Assembly (NCBI RefSeq): GCF_039555335.1 | Contig: NC_092628.1 | Coordinates: 94,871,782 to 94,935,781, forward strand | Length of the DNA: 64,000 nucleotides | Direction of reading: 5' to 3' | From: Amphiura filiformis | Lineage: Eukaryota; Echinodermata; Ophiuroidea; Amphilepidida; Amphiuridae | Part shown: piece after piece, positions 48,804 to 58,795 of the stretch | Layout: every line of letters starts with the position of its first letter | Position numbering within the stretch: the first letter of the stretch is position 1 | Program-made: the position numbers and the translations under genes | Notes under the pieces: generated by a model | Databases searched by the model: none | What the model saw: only the letters and a program-made list of their open reading frames with translations | Told to the model about the DNA's origin: nothing

Positions 48804-49187
48804 CAGAGCCAAATTCAAGTATACCAAGCTACAACTTAAACACGCCAAATATACTGGACCCAGTTTTTACTCAAGACAACCACTAACTCAATGTTGGAAG
48901 AATGAGGAAGGCAGATGGTGGTGTAAGATTGATAGATAAAGCCAAGCGATGATACCAATTCGCTTATATCTCGTCATCTCCTCTTCTCCACTGTCATTCT
49001 GACACCGAAGACAATTCTGACACCGAAGACAATTACGACATCAATAACCGAAGAAGCTAGAAGAATTAATATCAAATGAAGGTGAACAGTTCTTATGCTT
49101 AATAGAATTTTATCAGGCTGACCATTTTTATACCAACTACGAAATTTCACTTTGAATTGTCTTCATTGACTTTCAAATCTTATCAAA

Positions 49188-52100
49188 ATGTATCAATGCT
49201 GGAATTATTTCACCATTGGTACCAAAATTAGCAACGCATTGATCTTAATTCTGCTGTTTCTATCATTATTCGCTTCGCCTAATCCGACGCCGGTACAATG
49301 TCCCCATGGCTGCATCTGCAATCCAGATGCGTTATCGATGTCATGTTCCTATGAAACACTTACCACAGACAGCATCGAGCTACCAGAAGTACATAAACTG
49401 GTTATTACATGCAATGCTTCAAGCAACAGTCAGGATGTCGTGAAGGAAGTCACGCAACGGCTATCGACTACGAGTTTGGACAGTTTATCCTTTGATTCGT
49501 GCAACATACGAGATATTGACGCAGAAGATTTGAATAGGTTAGAAAGATTACGTGAGTTTAGTGCGTCTGAGACTTCTTTATCGTCTATCAACGTGTATGA
49601 TCTAGGATCCAACCTTTGCAGATTGGAAACACTGACCCTAACTAATAACCCTGACCTGACGAGTATTATAAACCATAACAATGGTAGCAACGGCTCACAA
49701 TGTGACGAACCATTCCAAAACCTCACAACCCTTATCCTGAAGGACAATACCTTGAATCACGTCCAAACTGGCTTCTTTTCCAATTTGACCAATCTTCACA
49801 CTTTAAACTTGGAAGGAAATAACTTGACACGACTTCACGATGACATATTTGAACCTCTGATTCTTTTGGGAAACCTCTTCTTAGGCAATAACCCGATGAC
49901 AAAATTACCTCTACTTCCAATGCCCAAATTACAAAACCTCTCCCTTCATGATTGCTCCTTTGCCGAAATATCTGATAGTCAGTTAGGGAACTTGACCGAT
50001 CTGAAATATCTTGATCTTTCTGGAAATAAGCTTCTGATGTCCATTCCCGAATCGACCTTGATTCACCTGCCTTTGCTGACATTAAACCTGTCCCGATTAG
50101 CACAGGTGACCGTTATGCCAATCAAACTCATGTCTCCTACGTTACAAGTCTTGGATCTTTCCCACAACAACTTATCGGATCTACCTCATTCGTTCGATCT
50201 TCAAAAGATCCGGATCTTAGATATTTCTCACAACTCTATCAGAAGTATTTGGCACAAGATTCTTCGAGGAACTATCCAAGAACTTTACTTGAGTCACAAC
50301 AGCTTCAGTGATGCTTTTCATTTTGATTTCAGCGACGCAAGTAATCTGCATACACTCGATCTGTCTTTTAATGACCTGCACGTTATTCCAAGCAATGCAT
50401 TCAGAGGTTTAAAAGATCTCTCCAAACTTCACCTCAACGATAATCAACTTACTCATATCTCCTCGGATGCATTCGGATTAGAAACAAAGAAACTTAGGAC
50501 GCTGTTTCTCCAAAGCAACAATTTCACCTACTTCCAAAAATTATCAAATTTACCGAGGCCAGATAATAAAGATACTGACAAAGACAGCACAAGTAAATTC
50601 ACTCCTGTATCCGTGTATATGTCCGGAAATCCTTTGGTTTGCGACTGTAATATGTATGCACATCTGACAGAAGATGACGTGAACAAACAAAAAAAGATTG
50701 GAACCAAATGGCCTTTGACCTACACATTTGTTAACCAGAATTTCAAAGATATCAACGACATAAATTTCACTAACCCATATATTTCAGTGAACATCACCGC
50801 TGAATTTGGCCCGATATTATTTCGTCCATATCATACGTATCCATTTCCTATGATCTTTACAACTACTTACAACACAGAGAAAGTTAATAGCCGGTACTTT
50901 TTCTGCCACACCGATTCCTGTCCTTCGAACTGCTCTTGTCTACGGAATGCCGCGGCTGCCGACTCAGACACTATGGCCGAAAAGCGATTTTTGACCAATT
51001 GTACCAATTTAGGACTAACGAATGTGCCTAGTAACATATCTAACAAAACCACCAATCTTTATCTGCAGTATAATAATATCACCGAGATAAAATTCACCTC
51101 ACATTTGAACGAATTGCTCAAATTGAATGTCAGTCACAATTCAATCGAATCAGTAGACGACGACTCTTTTGTTGGAATGGAACAATTGTATATCCTGGAT
51201 CTGTCGTTCAACTCGTTAACTGAAGTGAATAGTAACATAATACCTCAGTGGTTCCCTGAATTTAACGGTTTTGCTGTATTTTATCTTCATCACAATAACA
51301 TACAATCTATATCAGTGGATGCATTCGATAAAGCCCACAATTTAAAGGAAGTGTTTCTAGATCTTAGCAATAACTATATAGAAACTCTAGAGGAAGGGAC
51401 TTTGAACAACGTTTTTATTGCAAGTCTTCACAACAATCCATTGAGTTGTAGTAATTGTTCCTTAGCGTGGTTTAGAGATTGGATTCATCTTAACAAAACC
51501 ACAAAAGAAATATTGTGTCCACATGTATTCAGATGGATCCAATCTGGAAGCGGACAGGTCAGCTTTGTCACCGTTGGAATATGCTTTGAAACACCTCCAC
51601 CTTCGACTGGAAATATACCGTGTAGTTATGACAATGATACCACAGGAACAATTGACAACATGGATACTTCAAAATGCATGCAAATTACAACTGCAGTGCC
51701 CCCACAAATCGTGAAAATTCGTAAGGAACAAATATATGGACTTGCGGGGCTTGGCTCTTTCATGTTGATAATCTTTGTCTCTATGACGATTATTTTCAAG
51801 AAGCGACATTATTTAAAGATTCGAATCGACCGAGAAAGGGTTTCTTTTATTGCCCGATTTGAGAAACTTACCAAAGGGACTAAATCGGTTGACTTGCGAA
51901 AGTATGACGTGTTTATTACGCACAGTATATATGATACTGACTTTGTAATGAAGGAACTTCTGCCCAATTTAGAAGTTCGTGGTAGAAGATTCTACGTGCA
52001 AGAGCGTGATTTTATACCAGGCGGAATCCAATCCAACACGATTATTGAAGCTATCAACGATAGCCGACGTGTACTTGCCGTTGTATCATCAAAATTTGTG

Positions 52101-52394
52101 ACCAACGAATGGTGTATGTACGCCTTCAATAATGCTCATTATTTGTCAGAAAGACCAATCGTGGTGCTTCTAGAGCATGCTTTTGATGCTCGCTTTGGAG
52201 AACAACAAAGATTAGAAGAAAGACCGGTAGATAGGAAATGCATGAATAGGTTAATGAAGCGTTATATAGATGGACATTTTTGTATTCGGTATACACCTGA
52301 AGATGACAGAAATTTCCATCGTAAATTGGCGCGAGAAATGCCAAATAATGGGCTTGAAATAGATGGTGAGATCCCCCTTGGGCCAGTTAATTAA
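49188..52394 (+). CDS. Toll-like receptor with two LRR blocks (multiple cysteine cluster type)
   Basis: Innate-immune transmembrane receptor, 1068 aa in a single exon. A signal-peptide-like hydrophobic stretch lies at residues 17-35, then an LRRNT (Cys38, 42, 44, 53). A long first LRR block follows (for example LTTLILKDNTLNHVQTGFF, LHTLDLSFNDLHVIP), ending in NPLVCDC at 481-487. A second cysteine cluster (CHTDSCPSNCSC, 573-584) opens a shorter LRR block ending in NPLSCSNCS near 750. The membrane span is about 851-873 (GLAGLGSFMLIIFVSMTII). The TIR domain is 905-1055: box 1 YDVFITHS, box 2 RDFIPGG with the signalling proline kept; box 3 FW is replaced by FH in DDRNFHRKL. Two LRR blocks with an internal C-terminal/N-terminal cap is the protostome-like (Toll-type) layout, a minority in deuterostomes. 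ATG has A at -3. Ligand unknown; MyD88-type signalling is inferred from the TIR. Confidence 0.95.
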   Translation: MYQCWNYFTIGTKISNALILILLFLSLFASPNPTPVQCPHGCICNPDALSMSCSYETLTTDSIELPEVHKLVITCNASSNSQDVVKEVTQRLSTTSLDSLSFDSCNIRDIDAEDLNRLERLREFSASETSLSSINVYDLGSNLCRLETLTLTNNPDLTSIINHNNGSNGSQCDEPFQNLTTLILKDNTLNHVQTGFFSNLTNLHTLNLEGNNLTRLHDDIFEPLILLGNLFLGNNPMTKLPLLPMPKLQNLSLHDCSFAEISDSQLGNLTDLKYLDLSGNKLLMSIPESTLIHLPLLTLNLSRLAQVTVMPIKLMSPTLQVLDLSHNNLSDLPHSFDLQKIRILDISHNSIRSIWHKILRGTIQELYLSHNSFSDAFHFDFSDASNLHTLDLSFNDLHVIPSNAFRGLKDLSKLHLNDNQLTHISSDAFGLETKKLRTLFLQSNNFTYFQKLSNLPRPDNKDTDKDSTSKFTPVSVYMSGNPLVCDCNMYAHLTEDDVNKQKKIGTKWPLTYTFVNQNFKDINDINFTNPYISVNITAEFGPILFRPYHTYPFPMIFTTTYNTEKVNSRYFFCHTDSCPSNCSCLRNAAAADSDTMAEKRFLTNCTNLGLTNVPSNISNKTTNLYLQYNNITEIKFTSHLNELLKLNVSHNSIESVDDDSFVGMEQLYILDLSFNSLTEVNSNIIPQWFPEFNGFAVFYLHHNNIQSISVDAFDKAHNLKEVFLDLSNNYIETLEEGTLNNVFIASLHNNPLSCSNCSLAWFRDWIHLNKTTKEILCPHVFRWIQSGSGQVSFVTVGICFETPPPSTGNIPCSYDNDTTGTIDNMDTSKCMQITTAVPPQIVKIRKEQIYGLAGLGSFMLIIFVSMTIIFKKRHYLKIRIDRERVSFIARFEKLTKGTKSVDLRKYDVFITHSIYDTDFVMKELLPNLEVRGRRFYVQERDFIPGGIQSNTIIEAINDSRRVLAVVSSKFVTNEWCMYAFNNAHYLSERPIVVLLEHAFDARFGEQQRLEERPVDRKCMNRLMKRYIDGHFCIRYTPEDDRNFHRKLAREMPNNGLEIDGEIPLGPVN

Positions 52395-52570
52395 GCTTAC
52401 CAAATTTTGTATTCCGGCGGGAAGTGAATTTCAGAGGCCAAAAGATACCGAAAAGAAGCGTGAACAATGTAGAGGTGTTGTATAAACTACAACTCTAATT
52501 GTATTAATATTGAACGTATTTGGAGTCTTTTGGATATGCCTATATATTTTGTTTGATTTTCCTGTTTTGT

Positions 52571-53275
52571 GCTATCTTCTGAAGATTGCTCATATATTTG
52601 TATGCATGTTGTTATATTTGTTTCCATGCAAAGGTCTGCAACATTTAGCTTCGTTTTAATAATGATGCTATCTACTGAAGATAACTAACTCAAAAAGTTG
52701 TGTAAGTTTATTAAAGATATAAGTGGGTGTGTCTGTGCATCAAAAACCCGTTATGATTGAACTTTTAATATATTCTTAGAACGCAGTTCGAGTCTTTCTA
52801 TCTATAGTAAGTTTTTACTCAGTCTTTTGACGAGATGCTATCTACTGAAGATAACTAACTCAAAAAGCTGTGTAAGATTATTAAAGATATAAGTGGGCGT
52901 GCCTGTGCATCAAAATCATGTTATGATCGAACCTTTAATATATTCTTAGAACGCCGTCCATCGTTTGAAAATTATAACTTTTCGTATTGAAGTTATACAT
53001 TTTTTCCCTAAAAGACCTAAAAATTGTAGGTCTTTTCAAAAATTTATTTGATATCAGAAGGCCATTTCTCGTATACTCAGTCTTTTGACGAGATGCTATC
53101 TACTGAAGATAACTAACTCAAAAAGTTGTGTAAGATTACTAAAGATATAAGTGGGTTTACCTGCATGTGCATCAAAAACCCGTTATGATTGAACTTTTAA
53201 TATATTCTTAGAACGCAGTTCGAGTCCTTCTCTCTTGTAAGTTTTTACTCAGTCTTTTGACGAGATAGATATTTT
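52571..53275. repeat. About 170-bp tandem repeat, three copies, with nested MITE piece
   Basis: Three copies start at 52664, 52834 and 53092. Each opens GATGCTATCTACTGAAGATA, then ACTAACTCAAAAAG, a TTAAAGATATAAGTGGG block, GTGCATCAAAA and ATATATTCTTAGAACGC, and ends TTTTACTCAGTCTTTTGACG. Copy 2 is interrupted at about 52955-53060 by a fragment of the CTGATATCAAAT MITE family. The first hairpin motif (52571) precedes the array. It begins about 175 bp after the TLR stop, so may be partly in its 3' UTR. Confidence 0.85.
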
Positions 53276-54700
53276 CTATGAAGCTACAAAAACAACAACA
53301 AACGAAATACTGATTTTAACCCAAAATATTTAGTCTGCAGAAGCGATGTTGGATATATAATATGAAATCATTTTTACTATATATCTATTTAAGATAGCTC
53401 GAAGCAAATGGTGCCGTAACCAAGTTTGACCGAAATATTACACTGCAGTCGAATTGCTAGTACTATCGGCTGTATTTAGTTTTAATTTTTTTCACAAGAT
53501 TTGCCACAGACGACCACTATACCTCATGATGATAGTATAGTGGCACTGAATTTGGTAAACTTACGCTGACTAGACTCATTATTGCCTTAAAATTTCAAAT
53601 CAGGCATCTTGAGACATTCTACTCACTTTATGAACATCATTTCTATTTCTTTAAACAATTTACTTTCAAAATTAATTTTATATTTGGAAAACATGATAAA
53701 ATCCATGTGGTTCGTGTTACCTTGGTATAATTATCTGATCTGTACATTTTCAAAATGTAAACGAATGGTATCAATGTATACAGCAAATTATAATCTAACA
53801 AAATACTGTAAGAGAAAAAACAATTCAAAAATACTGAAAATCGGTAATAGGCTGGTCAGTTACATAATGTTTACGCAAACTTGGTCAAAAATACCAATTG
53901 GAAATAGCAGTTTAGCATTGAAGATGTTATTATAATTAATCTTTCGACGAGCACTCTCCCTAATTACCTTGTCTTGTCTTTTGGTTATGTTATGCATCAA
54001 GTTGCCTTGGTTTGATAATTTTATTTGATTTTAGGGAAAGGCTAACTTTCAGGCCTTTTTGGTCTTCCAGCCATTTCCACCATATCGTGTTTGTATCTTT
54101 TTATGTCTTGTTGTATTGAATTGATTTTTATCGTTGTAAAAACACTGCTTGACAACTAGCTTGTATATCACAAATAGCCAAGGTTTAGAGTATGAATTGA
54201 AGAAAATAATTGCAACTTTTTAGTGTGTTATTTGTAGCAAGAAAAAAGTAACTGTTAATCAATTCATCTTTGGTCACCGTAAATAACATTTGCAAAATTT
54301 TACAGGTTTAAAAATAATACTAAATAATTGCCAAATGTAATCTGCTATTCCATCCATCATATGCCATGAATATAACATTATATATCTCCATTAGACTACT
54401 TGATTTCTGTTAATGCTGAGGTCATAACGTATTTTCATCCCTTTTTATAACACTCCTCTTTTCAAAATGCTGTAAAATTGCGATTGTTTCATCACACGAA
54501 ATCTCTTTATTAAAAGGTAAACATGAAATACTTGTTACCATGCATGCATTTATGCTCCTTGTATCATCACGATGCGATGACTTGCTAAATGATGCATTAT
54601 GGGAAACTGAGAAAATAACGATAACGACACAAATCGATCGTCTGCTTATTGGTGATATTTGCAAACATTCATTACAACTTAATTACTATTTTATGTCACG
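53276..54700. other. Intergenic between TLR and GPCR
   Basis: No gene seen. The stretch 53388-53580 carries diverged text shared with 58480-58560 and 58940-59010 (GCTCGAAGCAAATGGTG; GACGACCACTAT...AGTGGCACTGAA), so it belongs to a dispersed or duplicated block. The last 250 bp should hold the GPCR 5' UTR. Confidence 0.45.
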
Positions 54701-55960
54701 ATGGCGGTTTCAACTGGTACAGCAGAGCAAAATCTGAATGATACAAGCTACATTCATGAAGACGAAGCTTCACAAATGGAAGTATGGTATCTCATATTGG
54801 GCATTCCTACCTTTATTGGTGCATTTTGCGGCAATTTGGGCACGATTATTGTGTTTTATACAGAGCCCAGTTTAAGCACAAAAGCGAGTGACTTGATTAT
54901 CTTCAATTTAGCGATTGCCGATCTCGGGATGGCATTGTTTACCATTCCTATATTTCAGTTAATGGTTGGAGCATATGGATATTGGCCATGGGGAGAAGTA
55001 CCATGTCGCGTTCTCCTCAACATTTCAATGGTTCTGATGTTTGCAGGAGTACTCTTCATAATGCTCATGAGTTGGGATCGCTATCTCATGTTAGCACTGC
55101 AGTATTCGGACTACCTAAAAAAGCAAAGCAGCAAACGTCTTAAGATAGTCATACTTTTGACATGGGTTGTTGCAACCTTGCAAGCAGTTTACGAAGCTGC
55201 CATCTGGGACGTCACCATTGCAGCAACTCCCGAAAAATATCGTTCCAACTATGACAAGGAGTGCGATTGCCCGTCCATGAAAGCTTTGACGCCCATGGTG
55301 CTTTGTGCGATAGTATTTTCTTTTTTGCCAATAATCGCTATCATTACATTAGGGTCACTGATTTTGGTGAAATTACGAAAACGTCTAATGCTTTGGAAAC
55401 GGGTGGGATATGATGAAGGTTCAGGGTCCGAATCGTGTACGAAGACAGCATCATTTGAAGTCAAACCTGTACCAGGGAGCCGCACGGGTGACAATGCCAT
55501 GTCATCCGCAAAACTCGCGGACCAGCGTGGAAACCCAGGAAGCAGCGTCAACGATGCTGGAACAACTGACGTTGAAACAGAACGGAAACAAACTTTGACA
55601 AGCAAGAATTCCGGAAATCAGTCTCTAACATCAAAACCATCGCATTGCCCCACTGGAGTACATACGAAGACAACGATCAAGAAGGCTCGAGCCCAGCAAA
55701 ATCGCTATATCAAACCAGTCTTGACTTACGTTGTCTTGGTAATATCACTTTCTGGATGTACCCTACCTGTATATGTGTATTTGTTTTATACACTCAATAT
55801 CTGTCCAGATTGTTATGACTATATAACTACGGGATACTTCTACGGGATTTTGTACCTTAATAGCGCATTGAATCCAATTCTGTATGCAATGACAAATGCA
55901 AAAATCAGAGGGTTTTATGGCAGAAAGTACAATGCGATGCGGAGGTGGTTAGCCGGATGA
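54701..55960 (+). CDS. Orphan rhodopsin-family (class A) GPCR, single exon
   Basis: Seven-transmembrane receptor of 419 aa. N-glycosylation site at Asn13. Landmarks: Asn45 (1.50, GNLG), Asp74 (2.50, NLAIAD), Cys102 (3.25), Asp126-Arg127-Tyr128 (DRY), Trp155 (4.50), Pro210 (5.50), Pro356 (6.50), and NPILY at 391-395. A long third intracellular loop (about 226-334) is Ser/Thr-rich, as in amine-like receptors. However position 3.32 is Ser109, not the amine-binding Asp, and the TM6 CWxP toggle reads CTLP, without the Trp. I therefore do not call it an aminergic receptor; it looks like a lineage-specific orphan. The tail is short (about 20 residues after TM7). ATG has A at -3. Ligand and G protein cannot be told. 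Confidence 0.9.
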   Translation: MAVSTGTAEQNLNDTSYIHEDEASQMEVWYLILGIPTFIGAFCGNLGTIIVFYTEPSLSTKASDLIIFNLAIADLGMALFTIPIFQLMVGAYGYWPWGEVPCRVLLNISMVLMFAGVLFIMLMSWDRYLMLALQYSDYLKKQSSKRLKIVILLTWVVATLQAVYEAAIWDVTIAATPEKYRSNYDKECDCPSMKALTPMVLCAIVFSFLPIIAIITLGSLILVKLRKRLMLWKRVGYDEGSGSESCTKTASFEVKPVPGSRTGDNAMSSAKLADQRGNPGSSVNDAGTTDVETERKQTLTSKNSGNQSLTSKPSHCPTGVHTKTTIKKARAQQNRYIKPVLTYVVLVISLSGCTLPVYVYLFYTLNICPDCYDYITTGYFYGILYLNSALNPILYAMTNAKIRGFYGRKYNAMRRWLAG

Positions 55961-57121
55961 GATACATTATCAAAAAGTAAAATACTGATAGTTGTTATGA
56001 TTTACATTATTATTAATAATTATTATGATTGTTAAATCTTCAAATCGGCCACTTTTATTAATATGACCATAAGAAAAATATTGACAATTTATTCAATGAT
56101 CGATCGAACCTGTAACTTTTGTAAAAGAAGACCCGGAATGTGGAAAACGCACATTACCAGCAGTATAATAAATGCACGGTCCTCGTAGCGTTAGCCGTTT
56201 CAACACTTGTGTTCGGTATTGAGCACTTAACATGACAACACATCGACACACCTAGGACATTTGAACTTAACATTTCGTCATTTTCTGGTCCTCGGAAATA
56301 TTACATGTACGTAGTAGTGCATGGGGTGCTGGTGTATGTGTGTTTGACAGAAAGAAAGAGAGAGAAAGAAAGAAAAGGAGAGCTAAAGAAAGAGGGAGGG
56401 AGAGAGGGGGAGAGAGAGAGGCGGGAGGGGGAGAGAGAAAGAGAGAGAGATAGAGGGAAAGGCTATCAGCTGTTAGCATTCATCAAGTTGAGAGTTCATT
56501 AAAAAGATGACATTAAATAAAACATCTCTTGTTCAAATTTTATCAAGGTCGTAAACCTACAAGTATAGAGAAGATTTTAATATTGTGAATTGATATTGTC
56601 TGAAATTAAGTCCAGTTCAGAGCACATTATTGTTACGATCCAGGTTTTATCTACAAAATTAAATATGGTTTTGTGACATATTGCAGATAAAATGCTTTTA
56701 GAATTTGGTTTATTCTTTAGTGAAAACCATGTAGAAGAATCATAAGTGGTTTTGCCTTACATTGCCTGAAATTAATTCTAGTTTAGAGCACACCTTTTAA
56801 AAATCTCATCGTCGTATCTCAGGTAGCTTTTGAATTAAATATCAATTGTGCTATTATATAATTACGCAGCAGTGTAAAAGCTTTTAGAGATTACGGTAAA
56901 CCTATTTTTTAAATGTAAAGCAGCATGCATTACGGGGTGAGAGTCAGAAATAAAAATGTATGTTAAAGATACAAAAATGAAAATCAGCATTGATTTATTG
57001 CGAGATGGGTCAGAAATAATGCATATAAAATTTCTAAATATAATATGTTATTTCTTACGAAACAAAAATCTCTCGGGTGAATGTTTGAAGGAAAAAAAAT
57101 AAAATGTGAAATTTCAATGTC
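55961..57121. other. GPCR 3' flank, no gene seen
   Basis: AT-rich. Holds a purine-rich microsatellite (56348-56462) and AATAAA at 56517, a possible GPCR polyadenylation signal although 557 bp from the stop. Confidence 0.4.
56348..56462. repeat. (GA)n/(GAAA)n purine tract
   Basis: About 115 bp almost purely purine on the plus strand, mixed GAAAG, GAGA and GGGA units. Confidence 0.9.
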
Positions 57122-57564
57122 AACCCAGCAAACACAAAACGTTTTCGACATCATTCGCAAAAGGTTATAAAAGGTTGTCAGAAAACGTTTAAATGTCGGG
57201 TTATATAAAGGGTAGGCCTATATTAAGAGTATAAAACGTTTTCATAACCTTAGAAACATTTTTTGAAAATCTACTGCTCAGCAAACAAAAATGTTTTACA
57301 GAAAATGTTTAAATGTCGGGTTATATAAAGGGTATAAAAACGTTTTAATAACATTCCAAAAACATTCTTGAAAACTTGATACAAAACATTCTAAACAGAA
57401 TGTTATTTTGGGGTTGAAAAAATATTTTGCGAAAAATGTTTGCCCAAAATATTTTCAATAACGTTTTAAAAACGTTTTTATGACCTTTATATAACCCGAC
57501 ATTTAAATGTTATTAAAAGGTTTTGTAAAAAACATTTTAAGGACATTTCTATGTTTGCTGGGTT
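57122..57564. mobile_element. MITE with AACCCAGCAAAC ends and AAAACGTTTT repeats
   Basis: The left end AACCCAGCAAACAC is inverted at the right (GTTTGCTGGGTT). The body is built of AAAACGTTTT-like palindromes and the phrase TTTAAATGTCGGGTTATATA with its inverse TATAACCCGACATTTAAA, so it folds on itself. Similar text continues to about 57745, probably a second partial copy. Confidence 0.75.
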
Positions 57565-58635
57565 CAAATATTTTAAGTATTGACACAATATTTGGCAAAA
57601 ATGTTTGCAAAAATAGTTTACAATAACATTTTTTGAAAACATTTAAAAATATTGTTGTAGTGTGTTTCCATACAAAACGTTTTAAAACGTTATCATGCTC
57701 TTAATATAACCTGACATTTTAATGTTATTAAAACGTTTTTACCTAAACCAAAAGCCAAAATATAACTTATTTAAAATGGAAAATTCATACTTCATATTTT
57801 TACCCCGTTCCAACATTTTACATCTTCAATAATATCGGGAAATTATGGGGGAAATCGCAAAACTGAGATAGAAAGCTTCAAACTTTCAAAAATCGCAGTG
57901 ATTTATGCGCTACGCACAGGCACAACGCCTATAGACGTTGAGCCACAAGCCTCAACACACTTTACAGGTTGAAAGTCAAAATTTTCCTTTTGGATTGTGT
58001 GGATTTTACTTTTTTGAAGTAAAACGTGTCTAAATTTACTGGGAATAAAAATTATCTTTTTGCAGTCTTTAAAAGTAACTAAGTGTTTAAGCCAAATTTA
58101 GAATATTGGTCCAAATAGCGTCAGCATAGCAACTTTATTCGACTTCCGCTTAATAAGATGTTTCCCATTGGTGTATTTTGTGCTCCTTCGTGTTTCCTGA
58201 AATGAACGTTTATCACCCAACCAATCAAAGAACTCGTTATATTGTTCCTCACTCATAATTTACGAGGTGGCAAAAAATAACACAAGCCCGCGGCTTATGT
58301 TTAGATAGGAGAGGAAAACGTTACATCACAATCATATCGAGGATGAGTGCGCGCTATCTGCAATAGCTGCCGTATACACGTTTGACAATATCTAATACAT
58401 TCTATATGCCTATTGTACACATCTAAAATATCACGACACCTGCAGGGCAGCTATTGCAGATGTCACCTTCTTGCGCTTACCCATCAAAAGTTCAAAGCAA
58501 GTGGTGTACAGACCAAGTTTCACGTGCTGTATCTATAAAGTTTGACCAGTACTGACTATCGGGATAGCTGAGAATGAAATGGTTACAGGTTGAGAGTCCG
58601 ATGGGGCATTTGTCCAAAAACCCAATAAAATTATT
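57565..58635. other. Intergenic repeat remnants, no gene seen
   Basis: 57565-57745 is a partial copy of the preceding MITE. The rest is unclassified. GCAGCTATTGCAGATGTCAC near 58447 mirrors GCAATAGCTGCCGTATAC near 58360, a loose inverted pair. Confidence 0.4.
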
Positions 58636-58795
58636 ATAAACCCTGATCCTCATTCATAATCCTAACCATAAGTTATTACACACGCCCTAATCCCAACCCA
58701 AACCCTAAATATAGCCCTGACTCTAATCCTAACTCTGACCCTAACCATATCGTAACACTAAACCTAACCCCAATCCTAATCTTAACCCTAACTTA
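58636..58795. repeat. Degenerate CCTAAC telomere-like tract
   Basis: About 160 bp of imperfect CCCTAA, CCTAAT, CCTAAC and CTCTAA words, about 18 units, all in C-rich orientation on the plus strand. It is interstitial, with unique sequence on both sides, so not a chromosome end. Confidence 0.75.

Noticed and set aside
48511-48939. Open frames of 74-142 codons through the trinucleotide repeat
   Set aside because: They are poly-Ile, poly-Leu or poly-Val translations of an (ATT)n/(GTT)n microsatellite with no start context or conserved flank.
53609-53935. 108-codon frame between TLR and GPCR
   Set aside because: AT-rich composition, no domain and overlapping frames on the other strand; treated as chance.
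58636-58795. Chromosome end
   Set aside because: The CCCTAA-like tract is short, degenerate and flanked on both sides by kilobases of ordinary sequence.
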